Notes under the pieces: generated by a model | What the model saw: the letters and a program-made list of their open reading frames with translations, nothing else | The model's database searches: none | Told to the model about the DNA's origin: nothing | Program-made: the position numbers and the translations under genes | NCBI GenBank assembly: GCA_947447845.1 | Contig: CANFNO010000229.1 | Coordinates: forward strand, 1-5,514 | Length of the DNA stretch: 5,514 nucleotides | Reading direction: 5' to 3' | Origin: Burkholderiales bacterium | GTDB lineage: Bacteria > Pseudomonadota > Gammaproteobacteria > Burkholderiales > Burkholderiaceae | Shown here: positions 5,039-5,514 of the stretch, one piece after another | How the letters are laid out: each line of letters begins with the position of its first letter | How positions within the stretch are numbered: position 1 is the stretch's first letter

Positions 5039-5514
5039 ATGGATCTCAAACCGCTTGTCACCCTGCTGGCCATCGTCAATCCCCTGGCCATTGTTCCGTT
5101 TTTCATTCACTACACCCAGGGGTTCTCGCGCGAGCAACGGCGCCAGACGGTGATCATCTCGAGCTTCACGACCTTTGTCGTGATTGCAGTCAGTGCCCTG
5201 GCGGGCCTGCAGATTCTGGAGTTTTTTGGCATCACGCTGGCCAGCTTTCAAGTGGGCGGCGGCATGCTGCTTTTAACCAGCGCCCTCAACATGCTCAACG
5301 CTCAACCGGCTGAAGCCAAGCCCAGTGCCCATGTGCTGGAAGATGGCGCGGAGAAGGCGGCGCAGGGCTCCAGCATTGCCGTGGTGCCGCTCACCATTCC
5401 GCTGCTGACCGGGCCAGCCACCATGTCCACGGTGGTGATTTACTCCGACAAAGCCAAGACTTTTTTGCAGCTCAGCACCCTGGTGGGCTACGGCGTGGTG
5501 GTGGCGCTGGCCAC
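5039..5514 (+). CDS. MarC family integral membrane protein (N-terminal part)
   Basis: This is an inner-membrane protein of the MarC (UPF0056/NAAT) family. The name comes from the E. coli multiple antibiotic resistance locus, but a role in resistance has not held up and the function is largely unknown. The 158 codons present are open to the window end; family members are usually about 200-220 residues, so roughly a quarter is missing. Predicted membrane segments lie near 4-24, 43-62, 64-84, 112-133 and from 143 on. Family marks are the NPLAIVPFF motif at 14-22, GGGMLLLTSALNML at 73-86, and the pseudo-repeat VPLTIPLLTGPATMS at 116-130; a hydrophilic loop rich in Ala, Glu and Lys spans 88-110. 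The ATG at 5039 fits the usual family N-terminus (MDLKPL) but has no clear ribosome binding site. An in-frame ATG at 5009 with GGGG before it would add ten residues. Confidence 0.93.
   Translation, partial: MDLKPLVTLLAIVNPLAIVPFFIHYTQGFSREQRRQTVIISSFTTFVVIAVSALAGLQILEFFGITLASFQVGGGMLLLTSALNMLNAQPAEAKPSAHVLEDGAEKAAQGSSIAVVPLTIPLLTGPATMSTVVIYSDKAKTFLQLSTLVGYGVVVALA

Noticed and set aside
1..5514. Mobile element, CRISPR array, tRNA, rRNA, toxin-antitoxin or defence genes
   Set aside because: No direct repeat arrays, transposase motifs, cloverleaf candidates or related protein motifs were seen on either strand.

Overview
The window looks like an ordinary stretch of chromosome from a betaproteobacterium, most likely Burkholderiales and probably the Comamonadaceae (Rhodoferax/Polaromonas type). 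This rests on the GC-rich codon use, an orphan Bug-type (TTT family) periplasmic receptor, a PanE-like reductase, a stand-alone bacteriohemerythrin, and protein sequences that read like that group. It is inference from sequence character, not a database match. No mobile element, CRISPR array, tRNA, rRNA or phage gene was seen.

Layout: 1-94 is a short upstream leader with a terminator-like hairpin at its very start. 95-1027 (+) is etfA, the electron transfer flavoprotein alpha subunit. 1028-1379 is a 352-base gap without a convincing gene but with inverted repeats. 1380-2372 (+) is a PanE/ApbA-family ketopantoate reductase. 2373-2644 is a regulatory gap carrying an FNR/ANR-like site, nested inverted repeats and a good sigma-70 promoter. 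2645-3124 (+) is a bacteriohemerythrin with all seven iron ligands. 3132-4109 (-) is a Bug/TTT-family substrate-binding protein, convergent with the hemerythrin gene and only 7 bases from it. 4110-4214 is a short divergent intergenic region. 4215-4964 (+) is a classical short-chain dehydrogenase/reductase resembling E. coli YgfF. 5039-5514 (+) is the first 158 codons of a MarC-family membrane protein that runs off the window.

The genes do not form an obvious pathway. They read as several independent transcription units: etfA (beta-oxidation or amino-acid oxidation electron transfer), a reductase, an oxygen-binding protein, a periplasmic organic-acid receptor, and an SDR-marC pair that may be co-transcribed. 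I found no undescribed multi-gene system. The most interesting signal is regulatory: the hemerythrin gene has a TTGACG-N16-TAAAAT promoter with an FNR-like box about 81 bases upstream of the expected transcription start, which would tie an oxygen-binding protein to an oxygen-sensing regulator. Smaller curiosities are a perfect 20-base palindrome inside etfA, alternative hairpins ahead of marC, and a palindrome spanning both stop codons of the convergent pair.
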